From contig JAIQGI010000020.1 of NCBI GenBank assembly GCA_020072565.1, forward strand, positions 124,001 to 188,000: DNA of 64,000 bases, written 5' to 3'. The notes beneath the pieces were generated by a model. It was not told the origin of the DNA and searched no databases. It saw only the letters and a list, made by a program, of their open reading frames with translations. The DNA is from Terriglobia bacterium. GTDB lineage: Bacteria; Acidobacteriota; UBA6911. The translations under genes were made by a program, and so were the position numbers. This document shows, in pieces, positions 62,854 through 64,000 of this stretch; position 1 is the stretch's first letter; every line of letters starts with the position of its first letter.

Positions 62854-63159
62854 TCAGCAGCAGCTACAGGCGGCGGCATGGGTCAGTGGATGGGGAGGCT
62901 CCTCGGACATCTCCTCGGATGTCCCGTCACGGAACACTTTCAGCGCCTGATAGAGTTTGTGCTCGCAATGCTGGAGAATCTGGATCACTTCGCTTTGGCT
63001 CAGGCCAAAGATGCGCGAGATGTCTGCCACGGACCGCCCGCCATAATGCATCTCGATGAAAATCCGGCGCTGCAATTCGGGCCAGGATTTCAAGGACTCC
63101 ACGATAGCCTGCGACAACAAATCTCGTGACGTTTCCAATCTCAATCCAGCCGCTCCCAT
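62854..63159 (-). CDS. Stand-alone sigma-70 region 4-like protein
   Basis: 101 residues. Residues ~20-75 (IVESLKSWPELQRRIFIEMH ... VADISRIFGLSQSEVIQILQ) form the helix-turn-helix of sigma region 4. There is no region 2, so it cannot be a full sigma factor. It ends in a Cys/Ala tail (AAACSCC). It diverges from a 64-residue zinc anti-sigma-like gene, suggesting a small matched regulatory pair. Confidence 0.72.
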   Translation of the reverse strand: MGAAGLRLETSRDLLSQAIVESLKSWPELQRRIFIEMHYGGRSVADISRIFGLSQSEVIQILQHCEHKLYQALKVFRDGTSEEMSEEPPHPLTHAAACSCC

Positions 63160-63293
63160 AAAGACCCCCGATTTCCTTGCTCTATGCCACCCAACTTGTA
63201 ATACTCTCTTAGACGCAGTTTGGTTCGAAAAAGTTTTCTCAGGATTCTCGAAGGCTCTCCGATGAGTTTAGTAAGACGACTGCGGGGGGACCA

Positions 63294-63488
63294 ATGAAAA
63301 CCTGCAACTTTGAAAAACTGGTTCTTTACCTCGATAAGCAGCTAGACGTAGATGAAAAACTGGATGTCCTGGAGCATCTGGACCATTGCGACATCTGTCG
63401 CGACGCGGTTTTTCATATCTCGAGGGATCGCGATGCAAACCTTTTCTATTACCGTCCCTATAAACCGGAGAAGGTTTTGTCGCGCTGA
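63294..63488 (+). CDS. Tiny zinc-finger anti-sigma-like protein (ZAS)
   Basis: 64 residues. LEHLDHCDIC gives the H-x3-C-x2-C zinc motif of ZAS anti-sigma factors, and the helical N-terminus (MKTCNFEKLVLYLDKQLDVD) fits the fold. No membrane helix follows, so it is soluble. GGGGGG precedes the ATG. Its neighbour is the divergent region-4-like protein. Such small ZAS proteins may bind a full sigma factor encoded elsewhere. Confidence 0.75.
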   Translation: MKTCNFEKLVLYLDKQLDVDEKLDVLEHLDHCDICRDAVFHISRDRDANLFYYRPYKPEKVLSR

Positions 63489-63509
63489 AATCCAGAACGT
63501 ATGGCGCCT

Positions 63510-64000
63510 TTATTTTGCTTTGGGAGCGTAATAGCCTTTGCGCGCGCGGATGCTCACGCCCGGCACCTTGCAGCGCAGATCGATGCGACGGAAAGCTCCG
63601 TCCCGCACTGTGTTTGTCGATCTGTAGGCCAGGCTGTACTGCCCCTGCAGATCCTCGCCGATCGCCTGGAAGGCTGCCCTGATTTCGGCCAGCCTGTAGC
63701 CGGGTGAGAAGAACCTGCCGCCCGTATCCTCGGCGAATTTCCTGAGCACGTCGAAGCTGACCAGATCGTCTCCGCGGACGCCGATCCCATAGATGAGCAC
63801 GTCGCTTCTCTGCGCGACCTCGATAGCCTCCTTCTCCTTGACCTTGCTGGAGGTATCCGTGCCGTCGGTAATGACGACGATCACCCTGCGCCCGGTTTCC
63901 TGCTTGAGCTTCTCGTCAACGGCCAGAAAAACAGCATCGTAGAGCGCCGTGCTGTTGCCTGCCCGGAGTGTGTCCAGAGCGGCAGTCAGTCGATCGGGAT
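63510..64000 (-). CDS. VWA-domain protein, C-terminal part (cut by window edge)
   Basis: The minus-strand frame is open to the window's right end, so the N-terminus lies outside. The visible part includes RLTAALDTLRAGNSTALYDA, the metal-site strand RRVIVVITDGTDTSS, then SDVLIYGIGVRGDDL and a terminal beta domain (GQYSLAYRST ... VSIRARKGYYAP). This matches the VWFA-related proteins abundant in Acidobacteria, which are exported and of unknown function. Confidence 0.85.
   Translation of the reverse strand, partial: PDRLTAALDTLRAGNSTALYDAVFLAVDEKLKQETGRRVIVVITDGTDTSSKVKEKEAIEVAQRSDVLIYGIGVRGDDLVSFDVLRKFAEDTGGRFFSPGYRLAEIRAAFQAIGEDLQGQYSLAYRSTNTVRDGAFRRIDLRCKVPGVSIRARKGYYAPKAK

Overview
The window is a GC-rich (roughly 60%) bacterial chromosome segment with densely packed genes on both strands. 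I see no rRNA, tRNA, CRISPR array or intact insertion sequence. The best guess for the host is an Acidobacteriota member. The reasons are the end-of-window VWA protein of the type common in that phylum, a DUF6335-like protein, abundant NtrC-type sigma-54 regulators, a bactofilin, small zinc-ribbon proteins and a bacterial archaemetzincin. This assignment is inference from gene content, not a search.

Layout. 1-9 kb: end of an unknown protein, a lytic transglycosylase, an ECF sigma factor, a uvrB-aroA-aroK operon on the minus strand, a decayed cyclophilin fragment and endonuclease III. 9-13 kb: a decayed MFS transporter piece, lepA with a palindromic promoter region, a DUF4845-like membrane protein and a TPR lipoprotein. 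13-24.3 kb: a cytosolic GAF histidine kinase and an NtrC-type regulator face a six-gene minus-strand ABC export operon (NEW3-domain protein, one ATPase, four paralogous ABC-2 permeases). That operon carries a consensus-quality sigma-54 promoter. 24.6-33.3 kb: a GmhA pair, uvrA, malic enzyme fused to a phosphotransacetylase-like domain, and a degraded stretch with small zinc-ribbon and DUF6335 proteins and a P-type ATPase remnant. 33-49.5 kb: cytochrome c, bactofilin, a dicarboxylate symporter, an envelope-stress-like block (ECF sigma, anti-sigma, degenerate HtrA-PDZ protein, M48 protease), polA, NUDIX, zinc-ribbon/coiled-coil proteins, a pseudouridine synthase, TtcA and an RNase Z-like hydrolase.

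49.8-57.8 kb is the most striking region. A sigma-54-like promoter precedes two membrane-anchored GcvH-like proteins, a 4x[4Fe-4S] ferredoxin without a Tat signal, an NrfD/HybB-type quinone-interacting membrane protein and a third, Cys-rich GcvH-like protein. These are followed by a sensor kinase with two periplasmic CxxCH haem motifs, an NtrC-type regulator and a translationally coupled archaemetzincin. All three GcvH-like domains lack the lipoyl-lysine, and no catalytic molybdopterin, hydrogenase or Hdr-type subunit is encoded. I read this as a membrane redox module, facing the cytoplasm, that is controlled by a haem-based redox sensor; its function is unknown to me.

57.8-64 kb: a nitrilase-family protein lacking the usual catalytic Lys, RNase D, an OmpR-type two-component system, a GT2 glycosyltransferase, a tiny sigma-region-4 / zinc anti-sigma pair and the end of a VWA protein. 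Intergenic spaces repeatedly contain short heptamer-type repeats and hairpins, often between convergent genes. Several genes (ttcA, the MBL hydrolase, the 60.2 kb kinase) have an extended -10-like element so close to the ATG that leaderless transcripts are likely.
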